From Bacteroidota bacterium (lineage in GTDB: Bacteria; Bacteroidota; Bacteroidia; Chitinophagales; Chitinophagaceae), in NCBI GenBank assembly GCA_018268105.1, contig JAFDXG010000159.1, positions 1-62,943 of the forward strand: a stretch of DNA of 62,943 nucleotides, written 5' to 3'. The notes under the pieces are model-generated. The model was not told the DNA's origin. It saw only the letters and a list, made by a program, of their open reading frames with translations, and did not search any database. This document shows, one piece after another, positions 6,787-17,177 of this stretch. A program made the translations under genes and the position numbers. The stretch's first letter is position 1. The number at the start of each line of letters is the position of its first letter.

Positions 6787-8940
6787 ATGCACTATAGATT
6801 GTTTGCTTTACTCATCCTGACGCTATTTTTTTCCTGTACACAAAAGAACAAATCAGTGGGATGGCCGGTTTATGGCGGTAGTAAAGAGAGTACCCATTAC
6901 TCTCCCCTCGAACAGATAGATACCTCGAATGCCAGCCAATTGCAGGTAGCCTGGGAATATCATACCGGTGATGGAGACAGCCAGACACAGATACAGGTGA
7001 ACCCCTTAATTATTGACAGCACCATGTTTATTATTTCTCCGCACCTAAAACTAATAGCGCTCGATGCTGCCACCGGAAAACAAAGATGGATATATGATCC
7101 GGTAAAAGATACTGCCGGCACATCAAACAACTCAAAACAGTTTATGTATAATGTTTGCCGGGGATTAAGCTGTTATACAGATCCATCCGGGAAAAGGAGA
7201 TTATTTTATTCCGCCAACGCAAAACTGTATTGTATAGATGCAATTACCGGAAGCCCGATTTCAGAATTTGGCAATAATGGCAGAATTGACTTGCATAACG
7301 ACCTCGGAAGACAAACCAAAGACTTGTATGTTGCCAGCACCACTCCCGGTATGATATACAAGGATATGATTATTGTAGGAACGCGTGTATCCGAAGGGGC
7401 AGAAGCCGCTCCAGGTCATATTCGTGCTTATGATGTGCATACCGGCAAACTTCACTGGATATTTCATACTATCCCGCATCCGGGGGAGCCCGGATATGAA
7501 ACATGGGACGACAGCCTTGCTTACAAATATATCGGTGGCGCCAATGCCTGGGCAGGTTTCAGTCTTGACGAAGAAAAGGGAATTTTGTTTGCACCAACCG
7601 GTTCAGCATCATTTGATTTTTATGGAGGTAAAAGAACCGGGAATAACCTTTATGCCAACTGTGTGTTAGCACTTGATGCCACAACAGGTAAAAGGATATG
7701 GCATTTTCAAACCGTACATCACGATGTTTGGGATAGGGATCTGCCCACTGCACCTGTTTTAGTTACAATCAGCCGCAGCGATGGCACAAAAATGCCGGCC
7801 GTGGCACAGGTAACTAAAAGCGGCTATGTGTTCCTGTTAGAGAGAACAACAGGTAAGCCGGTATATCCTGTCAACGAAATACCGGTGCCTACAATCTCCG
7901 AACTGACCGGTGAAAAGCTTTCTCCAACTCAACCTGTACCTTCCCTGCCAGCTCCCTTCGCAAGACAACTACTTACTGAAAAAGATTTAAATACCCTTGT
8001 TCCGGATTCATCCTATCAGGATATCAGGGAACGTTTGTCAAAGTATAAAACAGGCAATATGTTTACCCCGCCCTCTAAAGAAGGGACAGTGATTTTTCCC
8101 GGCTTTGATGGTGGCGCAGAATGGGGCGGACCGGCTTATGACCCTGCTACAGGGATACTGTATGTAAACGCCAGTGAAATGCCCTGGGTGTTGACGATGG
8201 TGGATGTAAAAAAAGAAAAGAATAAACGGGAAACAAATCTTGAAGCGGGAAAAAGGATATATACCGCTAACTGTATGAGTTGCCATGGCAGCAACATGCA
8301 GGGCGCCGGCGACTACCCTTCACTGAGAGCCATCAATAAAAAATACAATGAGCAACAATTCATGGACCTGCTGAGCAGCGGAAGGAGAATGATGCCTGCA
8401 TTTAACCAATTACCTGACAATGATAAAAAAGCGCTGGCAGCATATATCCTCGAAGAATCTGCAGCACAACGCCAACTTTACACAGAAACTGTAACTGAAG
8501 CCGACGTCTATCATCAATTGCCTTACAATTCAACCGGCTATCATAAATTTATCACTAAAGAAGGTTATCCTGCTGTATCGCCGCCCTGGGGGACACTGAA
8601 TGCCATTAATCTCAATACCGGTGTGCTTGTATGGAAACAGGTATTGGGAGATTATCCGGAACTAAAAGCAAAGGGATATCATACTGGCACTGAAAATTAC
8701 GGCGGACCTGTAGTTACTGCCGGGGGGATTATATGTATTGCAGCTACAAGTGATAGTAAATTCCGGGTTTTTAATAAAGTTAACGGTAAACTTCTTTGGG
8801 AAACCGACCTGCCGGCACCGGGTTTTGCAACACCCGCTGTATATTCTGTAAATAGCAAACAATATATTGTAATAGCCTGTGGTGGGGGAAAACTAGGCAA
8901 AAAAAGCGGCGACAGTTATATCGCTTTTGCTTTACCATAA
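6787..8940 (+). CDS. PQQ-dependent dehydrogenase with embedded cytochrome c domain
   Basis: A 717-residue quinoprotein of the glucose/alcohol dehydrogenase type. The N-terminus is a lipoprotein signal (LTLFFSC), then the propeller start typical of the family (GWPVYGGSKESTHYSPL). Propeller blades with WHFQTVHHDVWDRD, GYVFLLERTTGKPVYPV and PGFDGGAEWGGPAYDP cover residues 25-480. A c-type heme site C496-M-S-C499-H500 and its downstream region (to about 560, methionine ligand probably MMPAF) follow, and the last propeller blades (LNTGVLVWKQ, GGPVVTAGG, FATPAVYSV) close the ring. It would oxidise sugars or alcohols outside the inner membrane and pass electrons to its heme. Substrate is not readable. 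No PQQ synthesis genes are present here. Confidence 0.9.
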   Translation: MHYRLFALLILTLFFSCTQKNKSVGWPVYGGSKESTHYSPLEQIDTSNASQLQVAWEYHTGDGDSQTQIQVNPLIIDSTMFIISPHLKLIALDAATGKQRWIYDPVKDTAGTSNNSKQFMYNVCRGLSCYTDPSGKRRLFYSANAKLYCIDAITGSPISEFGNNGRIDLHNDLGRQTKDLYVASTTPGMIYKDMIIVGTRVSEGAEAAPGHIRAYDVHTGKLHWIFHTIPHPGEPGYETWDDSLAYKYIGGANAWAGFSLDEEKGILFAPTGSASFDFYGGKRTGNNLYANCVLALDATTGKRIWHFQTVHHDVWDRDLPTAPVLVTISRSDGTKMPAVAQVTKSGYVFLLERTTGKPVYPVNEIPVPTISELTGEKLSPTQPVPSLPAPFARQLLTEKDLNTLVPDSSYQDIRERLSKYKTGNMFTPPSKEGTVIFPGFDGGAEWGGPAYDPATGILYVNASEMPWVLTMVDVKKEKNKRETNLEAGKRIYTANCMSCHGSNMQGAGDYPSLRAINKKYNEQQFMDLLSSGRRMMPAFNQLPDNDKKALAAYILEESAAQRQLYTETVTEADVYHQLPYNSTGYHKFITKEGYPAVSPPWGTLNAINLNTGVLVWKQVLGDYPELKAKGYHTGTENYGGPVVTAGGIICIAATSDSKFRVFNKVNGKLLWETDLPAPGFATPAVYSVNSKQYIVIACGGGKLGKKSGDSYIAFALP

Positions 8941-9285
8941 AAAAAGCAACTGAAAAGAATGATTACATCATTTTGTTCAATTGCTAAGCACAATGTTTTC
9001 TAATCATTACAGAACATTGGTTTTCCTGGGTCGGGATCAGGGAAAAAGGGAAAAGGGTCAATTAGGTCTTTAGTTTCAAGGGAGCAAACGGCTAACGGGC
9101 CAATGTTTTTCCAGGTTAGAACTATATTCAGAGGTATGCCCTGCGGGTTCAAAGGTTAGTATTTTCGTGAATTCAGTTTTTATTTATACCCAAAGAAAAA
9201 AAGACGGAGGGTATTAAAAAATAGTTGCACGTACATAAATTCTGTAATAAAAAAATGACATTATCGAAGAAATACTATACCTTTT
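8941..9285. other. 345-base gap between the PQQ dehydrogenase and DUF481 genes
   Basis: The gap lies after the end of the plus-strand dehydrogenase and after the end of the minus-strand DUF481 gene, so it is convergent. It holds one small minus-strand frame (9000-9152, listed separately). No strong terminator hairpin or RNA gene is visible. Confidence 0.5.
9000..9152 (-). CDS. Possible 50-residue ORF with TTG start
   Basis: The frame begins with TTG (MNPQGIPLNIVLTWKNIG) and ends in a proline/aspartate-rich tail (DPFPFFPDPDPGKPMFCND). Composition looks protein-like, but there is no ATG, no family I recognise and no clear promoter. It may be a real small protein, the remnant of a larger gene, or chance. 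Confidence 0.22.
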   Translation of the reverse strand: MNPQGIPLNIVLTWKNIGPLAVCSLETKDLIDPFPFFPDPDPGKPMFCND

Positions 9286-10035
9286 TTAAAAATAATCCTC
9301 TACAGTGAGACCAAATGTTATCAGAAGGTTTTCCCGGTTGGTGCTGGTAATTTTATTGTAGGTAAGTGCAGCATTAATACTAAGCCATTTTTGGAGCTTA
9401 ATGTTGAAATTGGTAGAAAGTCTTAAAATATAATTATCAAATTGAGATAATGAGGGTTGCCAGAAATGTGCTCCTTCCCATGACAACATATTATTAATCA
9501 CCCAACGATGTTTTATACGCAGCGAATTCCTGAAAGTATTATAATTTTTTGTATTTATACTATCAATTTGAAGTTCTCCTGCTTCAAATAATATACCGTC
9601 GCTAATTACGAGTTCACCATTTTCATTGTTAATAAGATTATACCCCGGACCAATTCCTGCCTGAAACTGGTTAATAATATTCAACGAGAAGCTGCTGGTA
9701 TAATTTGCAAGCCCCCAGTAATAAAGTTTCCGGGTATTTTTATAAAGATCAAAATTAAATCCCGTAATAAAATCATTGTTGGTAAGCTTCTCTCCCTGTC
9801 TGCCATAGATATATGAAGCATTACTGTTGAAGCTTAGATTTTTTTTGCTCATACTGAAGTAAACCCCATTATTCACCACAAACGATCTGGCAGTTTTTGT
9901 CCTGTTGATAATACCGGTAGCAGCGTATTTAATATGATGGTGGATACTATCATTGAACTGGGCTTTAGTATTCAACATTAATCCCAACAAAAAAACAATG
10001 CAGAAAACCACGCATGCAAGTAATCGAAAAATCAA
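9286..10035 (-). CDS. DUF481 family outer-membrane protein
   Basis: About 249 residues with a signal peptide (FRLLACVVFCIVFLLGLML, cleaved after KAQ) and alternating-residue beta strands such as FNSNASYIYGRQGEKLTNND and LYYWGLANYTSSFSLNII. The pattern matches DUF481, a predicted beta-barrel of the outer membrane. There is no ATG at the right place: TTG at 10035 gives an intact signal peptide, so I take it as the start. No neighbour suggests a partner; the next gene upstream is a sugar epimerase 50 bases away on the same strand. Confidence 0.75.
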   Translation of the reverse strand: MIFRLLACVVFCIVFLLGLMLNTKAQFNDSIHHHIKYAATGIINRTKTARSFVVNNGVYFSMSKKNLSFNSNASYIYGRQGEKLTNNDFITGFNFDLYKNTRKLYYWGLANYTSSFSLNIINQFQAGIGPGYNLINNENGELVISDGILFEAGELQIDSINTKNYNTFRNSLRIKHRWVINNMLSWEGAHFWQPSLSQFDNYILRLSTNFNIKLQKWLSINAALTYNKITSTNRENLLITFGLTVEDYF

Positions 10036-10085
10036 ATCATTGATTTTATAAAACAGAAAATTACAATAAAAACAAAATCTTAAGA

Positions 10086-11024
10086 TCAGGATACCCCTAA
10101 AGCCCTTTTGGCAAAGTCAAGGCATTTTCTTACTTCTTTCACGGCATCAGATCCTTCAGGGATACTATACTCCAGCTCAATTGAAACAGGAATATCATAT
10201 TTTTTCAGTTTCAGCAGGTTGAGAATTGCAGGTATGGGAGTATCCCCTTCGCCCCAGGGCAGATTATTTCCCCCATTCTCTTTGGATTTCCTATCCTTAA
10301 GGTGCATGGATGTAATACGGTCATGCTTCGCTTCAATCAATGCCAGCAAAGTAGCATCAGTATTATTTCCGCCTGCAGCAATATAGTGGCCGCAATCGAG
10401 ATTTATGGAATTATATGGTGATTGGCTAAGCGCAACATCCCAGGCAGTATCTGTTGCCTGTGTGTGTGCATGATAGCCGACATACATCTTATGTTTTGCA
10501 GCAAGTGTTCCTAAACGTTTAGAGTGTTCCGGGTTTTTGGGTAATTCTACAGTTACAGATTTTGCGCCCAGTGCTTTTGCCGCTTTCATGGCATATTCAA
10601 TTTCTGCATCAGTATTCTTCATGTCCAGCGCATCGGGTTTGAATGCATAAATGCTGACACCTGCCTTGTTGAACATTTTTTTTATTTCTTTGAATTTATC
10701 CATTGAAGCAGTAGCCCGCCATGCAGCAACCTGGCTTTTATCAGCGGGTTTACCTGCATAAATTTCTGCCTGATCTCCCATCAACTCCACTGCGTTGATA
10801 CCGCTATCAACAATATATTGCAATAACTTATGTATATCTGCGGGCATGCTGCGATAGCTGTATGTTATCACACCTATCTGTACCCCAAAAAACTTAGAGT
10901 CGGGTTTAACCTGGAGCAAAGATCGGGACCAGGCGGCAGACCCGGCTACAAGCATACCTACCGAAGCGATTGAACCTTTTATGAGAAAAGAACGTCGCGT
11001 TACTTTGCAATCATTATCAGACAT
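10086..11024 (-). CDS. Sugar phosphate isomerase/epimerase-like protein (TIM barrel), exported
   Basis: A 312-residue AP endonuclease 2-type TIM barrel. The N-terminus has a twin-arginine-like signal (TRRSFLIKGS followed by a hydrophobic run). Barrel motifs: VITYSYRSMP, GINAVELMGDQAE, VTVELPKNPEH, VGYHAHTQATD, NLDCGHYIAAGG, MHLKDRKSKENGG and VSIELEYSIPEG; the glutamate, histidine and aspartate residues are where metal ligands lie in the family. The N-terminus with twin arginine suggests folding with a metal before export. The substrate is unknown; relatives act with Gfo/Idh/MocA oxidoreductases on oxidised sugars or inositols. Confidence 0.86.
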   Translation of the reverse strand: MSDNDCKVTRRSFLIKGSIASVGMLVAGSAAWSRSLLQVKPDSKFFGVQIGVITYSYRSMPADIHKLLQYIVDSGINAVELMGDQAEIYAGKPADKSQVAAWRATASMDKFKEIKKMFNKAGVSIYAFKPDALDMKNTDAEIEYAMKAAKALGAKSVTVELPKNPEHSKRLGTLAAKHKMYVGYHAHTQATDTAWDVALSQSPYNSINLDCGHYIAAGGNNTDATLLALIEAKHDRITSMHLKDRKSKENGGNNLPWGEGDTPIPAILNLLKLKKYDIPVSIELEYSIPEGSDAVKEVRKCLDFAKRALGVS

Positions 11025-11192
11025 ATTAATACAGTATTTGAGTGAAAGATATCAGGCTAAGATAATGGTCTTAGCTGTATTCCTGAAAAAATATTGCAAA
11101 AGCAGCTATGCAGTTGATAACGAAAAACAATAAACGAAAAAAAAAAGATAATCCTAACAATCTTCCCTGTAAACCAAATGCATCCCCTATAA

Positions 11193-12785
11193 TCACACCG
11201 CCTTATGTATTTCGCTGGTGAAATGAAAAGTGATACCGGGATTATTAGCGATCTCTGTATTGAGAAACCATTCACTTTGGGCAAGATATACAAGATGTCC
11301 GTCCTTATCCATAACTACATTTCCGGTTTTGAAACGAATAAAATCGTCCAGTTTCTTTTTGTCATTGGAAGTAATCCAGCAGGCTTTATAAAATGGAAGT
11401 GTATTGAATTGAAGGGAAGCGCCATATTCGTTCAGCAGCCGGTATTGAATAACTTCAAACTGAAGATCTCCTACACAACCGATAATTTTTCTGTTGCCAC
11501 CATGCTGGGTAAACAACTGTGCCACTCCTTCATCAGTAAGTTGCAACAATCCTTTTTCGAGTTGCTTCGTCTTCATCGGGTCTTTGTTTATCACCTCTTT
11601 AAACAATTCAGGGGAGAAACTGGGTATGCCGGTGAAATAGAAATCGGACCCTTCCGTGAGTGTATCTCCTATCTTAAAATTGCCGGTGTCAAACAAGCCA
11701 ACCACATCGCCAGGATAAGCTTCTTCTATTACATCTTTTTGCCGTGCAAGAAATGAATAAGGATTACTAAAACGAATATCCTTATCCAGGCGAACATGAT
11801 GATAGTATTTATTGCGTTCAAACCTGCCCGAACAAACCCTCAAAAAAGCAATCCTGTCTCTGTGCTTAGGATCAAGATTGGCATGTATCTTAAATACGAA
11901 TCCACTGAATTTATCTTCATCAGGGCAAATTTCACCAACGGACGTAGGACGGCATAGAGGTGCAGGAGCTATACGGATGAAGGTATCGAGCATTTCCTTA
12001 ACTCCAAAGTTATTTACTGCACTTCCAAAAAATACCGGAGCTGTTTTACCTCGCAAATAAGCATCAGCATCCAATTCTCCATAAACTCCATCAATCAGTT
12101 CTACATCCTCTCTCAGTTGCGCCGCGTCACGATCTCCTACCCTGCTAACAAGGTCTTCATCAGAAAGGTTTGTTATATGCACCACATCTTCATCATTGGC
12201 CTTGGTATGCGCGGTAAATAAAAGAAGGTTTTTATCGTGTAGGTTATATACCCCTTTGAAATCTTTCCCATTATTAATTGGCCAGGTCATCGGATGAAGC
12301 AGGATATCCAGTTCTTTTTCTATTTCTTCCAGCAGGTCAAAGGGCATCTTTCCATCCCGGTCCATTTTATTGATAAATACAATAACCGGAGTATCACGCA
12401 TACGGCATACTTCCATCAGCCTTCTGGTCTGTTCTTCTACTCCATTTACACTATCCACCACCAGTATCACACTATCTACCGCAGTCAATGTGCGATAAGT
12501 GTCTTCTGCAAAATCTTTGTGACCAGGAGTATCCAGCAGGTTTATCAGATTGTCTTTGTATTCAAAAGTCATTACGCTGGTGGCCACAGATATACCACGC
12601 TGCTTTTCAATTTCCATGAAATCACTGGTAGCATGCTTTTTTATCTTATTACTTTTAACGGCGCCTGCAGTTTGAATTGCTCCGCCAAAAAGTAATAGTT
12701 TTTCCGTCAGGGTAGTTTTTCCTGCATCGGGATGCGAAATGATAGCGAAAGTCTTTCGCCTGCTGATCTCTGCTGTATATTTCAT
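11193..12785 (-). CDS. prfC: Peptide chain release factor 3
   Basis: Translational GTPase that removes RF1/RF2 from the ribosome after termination. The 530-residue length is standard. P-loop HPDAGKTTL at residues 18-26, [13 protein letters not shown] switch I region, [14 protein letters not shown] switch II, and FINKMDRDG with the NKxD base motif. The C-terminal part contains the RF3-specific [13 protein letters not shown] segment. A -7 box ends only eight bases from the start, so the message is probably near-leaderless. The gene follows the M14 peptidase gene on the same strand with 27 bases between them. Confidence 0.97.
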   Translation of the reverse strand: MKYTAEISRRKTFAIISHPDAGKTTLTEKLLLFGGAIQTAGAVKSNKIKKHATSDFMEIEKQRGISVATSVMTFEYKDNLINLLDTPGHKDFAEDTYRTLTAVDSVILVVDSVNGVEEQTRRLMEVCRMRDTPVIVFINKMDRDGKMPFDLLEEIEKELDILLHPMTWPINNGKDFKGVYNLHDKNLLLFTAHTKANDEDVVHITNLSDEDLVSRVGDRDAAQLREDVELIDGVYGELDADAYLRGKTAPVFFGSAVNNFGVKEMLDTFIRIAPAPLCRPTSVGEICPDEDKFSGFVFKIHANLDPKHRDRIAFLRVCSGRFERNKYYHHVRLDKDIRFSNPYSFLARQKDVIEEAYPGDVVGLFDTGNFKIGDTLTEGSDFYFTGIPSFSPELFKEVINKDPMKTKQLEKGLLQLTDEGVAQLFTQHGGNRKIIGCVGDLQFEVIQYRLLNEYGASLQFNTLPFYKACWITSNDKKKLDDFIRFKTGNVVMDKDGHLVYLAQSEWFLNTEIANNPGITFHFTSEIHKAV

Positions 12786-12792
12786 CGGGGCG

Positions 12793-12800
12793 CAAAGGTA
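12793..12800 (-). promoter_or_regulatory. -7 box TACCTTTG for prfC
   Basis: Reading on the minus strand, TACCTTTG is a full match to TAnnTTTG and ends eight bases before the prfC ATG. It belongs to a 10-mer TTACCTTTGC that also precedes lepA and ychF. Confidence 0.65.
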
Positions 12801-12812
12801 ATAATATACCTG

Positions 12813-15329
12813 TTATTGCCCTACCATAAATAATGCATTACAGAACAATAATTTACCATTTTGCCAGAAATTTCTGAATAATACATCATCTGCGAGGAAA
12901 ACAATACTCCCTTTTCCCAGATTTTCCACTCCAAATACAAGCCCGTCATTCAGCTTTTTTTTCAATTTGGCGCCTACAAACCCGGCTACCAGATAGTCCT
13001 TCTTTATTACGCCAACATTCCATCCGTCATCAATAAACTCATAAACATCATTATCCAGTTTAATCGTGTAATAATAGTCCGGATAACCAAAAGCAAGCGG
13101 ATGAGTATTATCCAGTTCTACTCTATATATTGAACCCGGAGTCGTTCTCGAAATATAGTCTCTTTCAAAGTCTCCATATCGTTTCAAAAGAGCATATTCA
13201 TCTTTTTTGTCTGATGAATCTTCGTCTTTCTTAAAATGAATACCGAAATCGAGTTTAGACAATTCTGCCACTGCGTTTTGCATAGCAATTAATTTACCTC
13301 CTTTTCGAATCCAATTTTTCAATTCTTCCTGGTGATTCTTATCTTTTAAGTATGGATAATTTCCGTCGGGCAGAATCAATACATTCGCTTCACTCCAATT
13401 CACCATACCCAGGTCATCAGCATTCACTAATGTAACGGGATAATCAAGTTCTTTTTCCAGAAAAAACCAAATTTCCCCGGCAGCATTTGAACTGATTCCT
13501 TTGCCTGTTGCTAAAATTATTTTAGGAGGTTTGATATAATGGACATTACTACTGCCAAAATCGTATCCCTTATCAACAAATCCTGTAGATACCGGGTAAG
13601 CCTTTATTTGCTCACTATTACATACAGTAGTCACCAGGTTCCACAAATTGTTTTCTAGTGCTGCGTTGGCATTTTTCAATACAATAACTGAACCTGAGTT
13701 AAACTTTGATCCATTTATTTCAAAGGGATTTGAAGCAAACCTCAGCCTCACACCAGCCTGTAAAAGTTTAGAAATTACCCTTGCACTTTGTACACCCTGC
13801 CAGGGTAAAACATAACCATAAGTATTAATTACTGCATTTTGCAATGCCGGTTCCTTAATATACTTTGATGTATTTAACAATTTTTCTTTAACTGCATAAG
13901 CTTTCAAACCATATATATAGGGCAATGACCAGGCGGTAATATCATACGTATTTGAATCTACAAGCAGGGAATTGGGCTCCAACAGTACACTTACGAGTGT
14001 TGAATTGGGCTGCTGGTTACTTATGACAATATCCCCTTTATCCACTGTAAAAATTTCATCTTTACGTGTAAAATAATTATACCCTTTAGCAGAACCACTT
14101 CCGGTACTATATTCAATATTGTTTTTATCCAAAAGTTCTGTCAGAGCTTTAATATCCTGCAATTTATCTTCAGCATTCTTAATCACGTAGGTACGGTACT
14201 TACCCGTTCCCCGTGTCTTTGCATTAGTGAAAAAATTTCTGTATTCTGAGATTAGCTGTGGTGCATACTGTGATGATATTTCCAATGTACTAATCCCGCT
14301 TGTATAATGATGATTGATACGATCAGTAAGTGTGAGGGTATCGCCTTCTTTTTTGTAAACCCCTAATCCTCCGGACGGTCCCCCACCCTGTTCGTAAGTC
14401 ATCCCAATGGCTCCGTTATATATAGGGTAAGTATCTCCGTAAGATGGATAATAAAGGTCAAATACCTCTTTAGTGAAAAACAACCAGCTATTACTATCAA
14501 AGTATTTTGCATTATTACGCCCGATTTTCTCCTGAAACTCCCGCTGCCAGGGTGTTATCACTTCATGAAAGGGTTGTGCAGCAGGAGAAAAATAATAAGG
14601 GCTATTGATCCCCTGTTCGTGATAATCAACATGGATCTGGGGAAGCCATTGCCGGTATAGTTTCATTCTTTGCTGCGTTTCTAACTGAGTCTGCCATGCC
14701 CAATCGCGGTTTAAATCAAAATTATAATGATTGGTGCGCCCCCCGGGCCAGGGTTCCCGGTGTTCGCGGGCATATGTATCTGGATTGAAATTTTTTCCTG
14801 TAACACTATTAAACCAGTTTACATACCTGTCCCTCCCATCGGGATTTATACACGGATCAATCACCACAACTGTATTCTTTAACCATTCTTTTGTTTTTGA
14901 ATTACCCGGGTTAATCAATTCATATATTGTACGCATCGCTGCCTCCGATGAGGAAGGTTCATTACCATGTACGTTGTAGCTTAACCAAACAATAACAGGT
15001 GCGGTTTCCACAACCGGTATTTTATCTGTCATTGCATTTGCCAGTCTCAAATTATTTTCTCTAATATCCTCAAGGCGGTTAATATTTTCGGAAGATGAAA
15101 CAAATGCAACTATTAAAGGTCTTCCTTCATTAGTTAGTCCATATTGTTGCAATTTCACCATAGAGGAATTGTTTTTTTCCAGGTATTGAAAATAATTTAC
15201 GATTTTGTAATGGGGGGTATATCGGTTCCCAAGTGTATACCCTAAAAATTCACCGGGAGATTGCACTTGCGAAAATCCAAATTGAAAAAAAGCGGCACAT
15301 ACAAGAAAGATAGATAGCTGTTTTAACAT
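12813..15329 (-). CDS. M14 family zinc carboxypeptidase, secreted
   Basis: An 838-residue protein with a signal peptide ending about residue 20 (FQFGFSQ). The peptidase domain covers about 35-380: zinc ligands H121 and E124 in VHGNEPSSSEA, the substrate-binding INPDGRDRYVNW, and the third ligand in the HVDYHEQG segment (233-240). A glutamate in MTYEQGGGPSG is the likely catalytic residue. The rest is a long C-terminal region; around residue 600-720 it resembles a glutamine amidotransferase-like fold (IILATGKGIS, LILPDGNYPYLK, LKNWIRKGGKLIAMQ). The arrangement is known among Bacteroidota M14 proteins. Substrate unknown. Confidence 0.9.
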   Translation of the reverse strand: MLKQLSIFLVCAAFFQFGFSQVQSPGEFLGYTLGNRYTPHYKIVNYFQYLEKNNSSMVKLQQYGLTNEGRPLIVAFVSSSENINRLEDIRENNLRLANAMTDKIPVVETAPVIVWLSYNVHGNEPSSSEAAMRTIYELINPGNSKTKEWLKNTVVVIDPCINPDGRDRYVNWFNSVTGKNFNPDTYAREHREPWPGGRTNHYNFDLNRDWAWQTQLETQQRMKLYRQWLPQIHVDYHEQGINSPYYFSPAAQPFHEVITPWQREFQEKIGRNNAKYFDSNSWLFFTKEVFDLYYPSYGDTYPIYNGAIGMTYEQGGGPSGGLGVYKKEGDTLTLTDRINHHYTSGISTLEISSQYAPQLISEYRNFFTNAKTRGTGKYRTYVIKNAEDKLQDIKALTELLDKNNIEYSTGSGSAKGYNYFTRKDEIFTVDKGDIVISNQQPNSTLVSVLLEPNSLLVDSNTYDITAWSLPYIYGLKAYAVKEKLLNTSKYIKEPALQNAVINTYGYVLPWQGVQSARVISKLLQAGVRLRFASNPFEINGSKFNSGSVIVLKNANAALENNLWNLVTTVCNSEQIKAYPVSTGFVDKGYDFGSSNVHYIKPPKIILATGKGISSNAAGEIWFFLEKELDYPVTLVNADDLGMVNWSEANVLILPDGNYPYLKDKNHQEELKNWIRKGGKLIAMQNAVAELSKLDFGIHFKKDEDSSDKKDEYALLKRYGDFERDYISRTTPGSIYRVELDNTHPLAFGYPDYYYTIKLDNDVYEFIDDGWNVGVIKKDYLVAGFVGAKLKKKLNDGLVFGVENLGKGSIVFLADDVLFRNFWQNGKLLFCNALFMVGQ

Positions 15330-15431
15330 GAAGTCGTTTTTTATTGAGGCAATTTAAAATAAAACCTGCGGTAAAATGGTTTCGGTCTAAAAAATTCTTT
15401 CTGTAACTTCCCAATTTTAATCAACAGACTA

Positions 15432-17159
15432 ATGAAACAATGTTCCATAATTGTAACCTTCTTATTCATGGTAATTTCCTGCAATACTGTTTCACAAAAG
15501 AAACAGTACGTAGAAAATACAGAACCATATCCCATTCAAAAGAGAGCTACAGGTGAGAACGGAGCTATTGCTTCTGCACATCCTTTAGCTAGTCAGACAG
15601 GACTGATGATAATGAAAAAAGGGGGAAATGCTGTGGATGCTGCCATTGCCACACAGTTAGCACTGGCAGTAGTTTACCCGGGTGCAGGTAATATTGGAGG
15701 CGGGGGATTTATGGTAGCCCGTTTTAAAGACGGTAAAGCTATTGCCCTTGACTACCGAGAGAAAGCGCCACAAAAAGCATACAGGGATATGTATCTTGAC
15801 AGTGCAAAAAATCCACAGATGTCACTAAGCCAGAACGGTCATCTGGCTTCAGGTGTGCCAGGAACCGTAGCAGGTCTTTTTGCTGCTCACAAATATGCTT
15901 TGTTACCCTTTGCAACGCTGATACAACCCGCGATTGACCTGGCTGAAAAGGGATTTGCAATTACTTCTGCAGAAGCAGAAAGCCTAAACAGCATTCAAAA
16001 TGATTTGCAAAAATACAACACATCAAAAACGGCTTTTCAAAAAGAAACTCCATGGAAAACAGGAGACACTTTAAAACAGCCCGACCTTGCAAAAACTTTA
16101 CAACGGATAAGGGATGAAGGGCAAAAGGGATTTTATGAAGGGGAAACAGCAAAACTTATTGCTGACGAAATGAAAAAAGCAAACGGCATTATCACTGAAG
16201 AAGACTTAAAACTATATGAGGCAAAAGAAAGGACTCCTGTTGTATTTGATTACAAAGGATATACTATTATCAGCATGCCTCTGCCAAGCAGTGGTGGTAT
16301 CATCCTTGAACAATGTCTTAAAATGATTGAAAACAAAGGTATAGATAAGATGGGGTTTCATTCCGCAAAAGCCATTCAATTGATGACTGAGGCAGAAAGA
16401 AGATCTTTTGCAGACAGAGCAGAATACCTCGGTGATCCGGATTTTGTAAACATACCTGTTAAGCAACTAACGAGTCAAAAATATCTTGATGAACGCATGA
16501 AAGATTTTGTCACGGGGAAAGCAGGCAGCAGTAAGATAACAAAGCCTGGAATTTTAAAAAAGGAAAGTGAGGAAACAACTCATCTGTCTGTAGTGGATCA
16601 GTGGGGAAATATGGTAGCAGTAACAACAACCCTAAACGCAGGGTACGGCAGTAAAACAGTAGTAGCCGGCGCCGGATTTTTCCTGAATGATGAGATGGAC
16701 GATTTTAGTGTAAAGCCCGGTGTGCCCAATATGTACGGAGCTGTAGGTACAGAAGCCAATGCCATTCAACCGGGAAAAAGAATGCTAAGCTCAATGACTC
16801 CCACAGTAATATTGCGTGAGGGCAAGCCATTTATGGTAGTGGGTACACCTGGTGGCACTACCATTCCTACTTCGGTTTTTCAATCTATTGTAAACGTCAT
16901 AGATTTTGGACTGAACACAGAAGACGCTGTAAACAAACCCAAGTTTCATCACCAATGGTTGCCAGACCGTATAGACGTGGAAAATGACTTTCCCAAAAAT
17001 GTATTGGATACCCTTCAGCAAATGGGATACAATATTCACAAAAGAGGTCATATTGGAAGAACCGAATTGATCAGGATTGGGAAAGGCAAGAACGATACAA
17101 CCTTTATATTTGAAGCTATTGCAGACAAACGCGGAGACGATGACGCAGAAGCCTATTAG
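15432..17159 (+). CDS. ggt: Gamma-glutamyltransferase, lipoprotein
   Basis: A 575-residue Ntn hydrolase that cleaves gamma-glutamyl bonds (glutathione and related compounds) after autoprocessing into two chains. The N-terminus is a lipoprotein signal (MVISC, cysteine at 17). Large-subunit signatures GGNAVDAAIATQLALAVVYP and GAGNIGGGGFMV are present. The new N-terminus of the small subunit would be T382 in TTHLSVVD, which is the family nucleophile; downstream LSSMTPTV and GTPGGTTIPTSVFQ bind the glutamyl group. It is divergent from the M14 peptidase gene with about 100 bases between starts. Confidence 0.95.
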   Translation: MKQCSIIVTFLFMVISCNTVSQKKQYVENTEPYPIQKRATGENGAIASAHPLASQTGLMIMKKGGNAVDAAIATQLALAVVYPGAGNIGGGGFMVARFKDGKAIALDYREKAPQKAYRDMYLDSAKNPQMSLSQNGHLASGVPGTVAGLFAAHKYALLPFATLIQPAIDLAEKGFAITSAEAESLNSIQNDLQKYNTSKTAFQKETPWKTGDTLKQPDLAKTLQRIRDEGQKGFYEGETAKLIADEMKKANGIITEEDLKLYEAKERTPVVFDYKGYTIISMPLPSSGGIILEQCLKMIENKGIDKMGFHSAKAIQLMTEAERRSFADRAEYLGDPDFVNIPVKQLTSQKYLDERMKDFVTGKAGSSKITKPGILKKESEETTHLSVVDQWGNMVAVTTTLNAGYGSKTVVAGAGFFLNDEMDDFSVKPGVPNMYGAVGTEANAIQPGKRMLSSMTPTVILREGKPFMVVGTPGGTTIPTSVFQSIVNVIDFGLNTEDAVNKPKFHHQWLPDRIDVENDFPKNVLDTLQQMGYNIHKRGHIGRTELIRIGKGKNDTTFIFEAIADKRGDDDAEAY

Positions 17160-17177
17160 TCAAAAAAAACGAATAAT

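Noticed and set aside
9120..9170. GGTTCAAAG resembling a tRNA T-loop
   Set aside because: No acceptor, D or anticodon stems can be formed around it.
11205..11756. Plus-strand 183-codon frame
   Set aside because: Fully antisense to prfC, whose family motifs are clear; no domain and repetitive low-information composition.
12294..12695. Plus-strand 133-codon frame
   Set aside because: Also antisense to prfC (its G domain); rich in aromatic and Ser/Thr residues as expected for a shadow.
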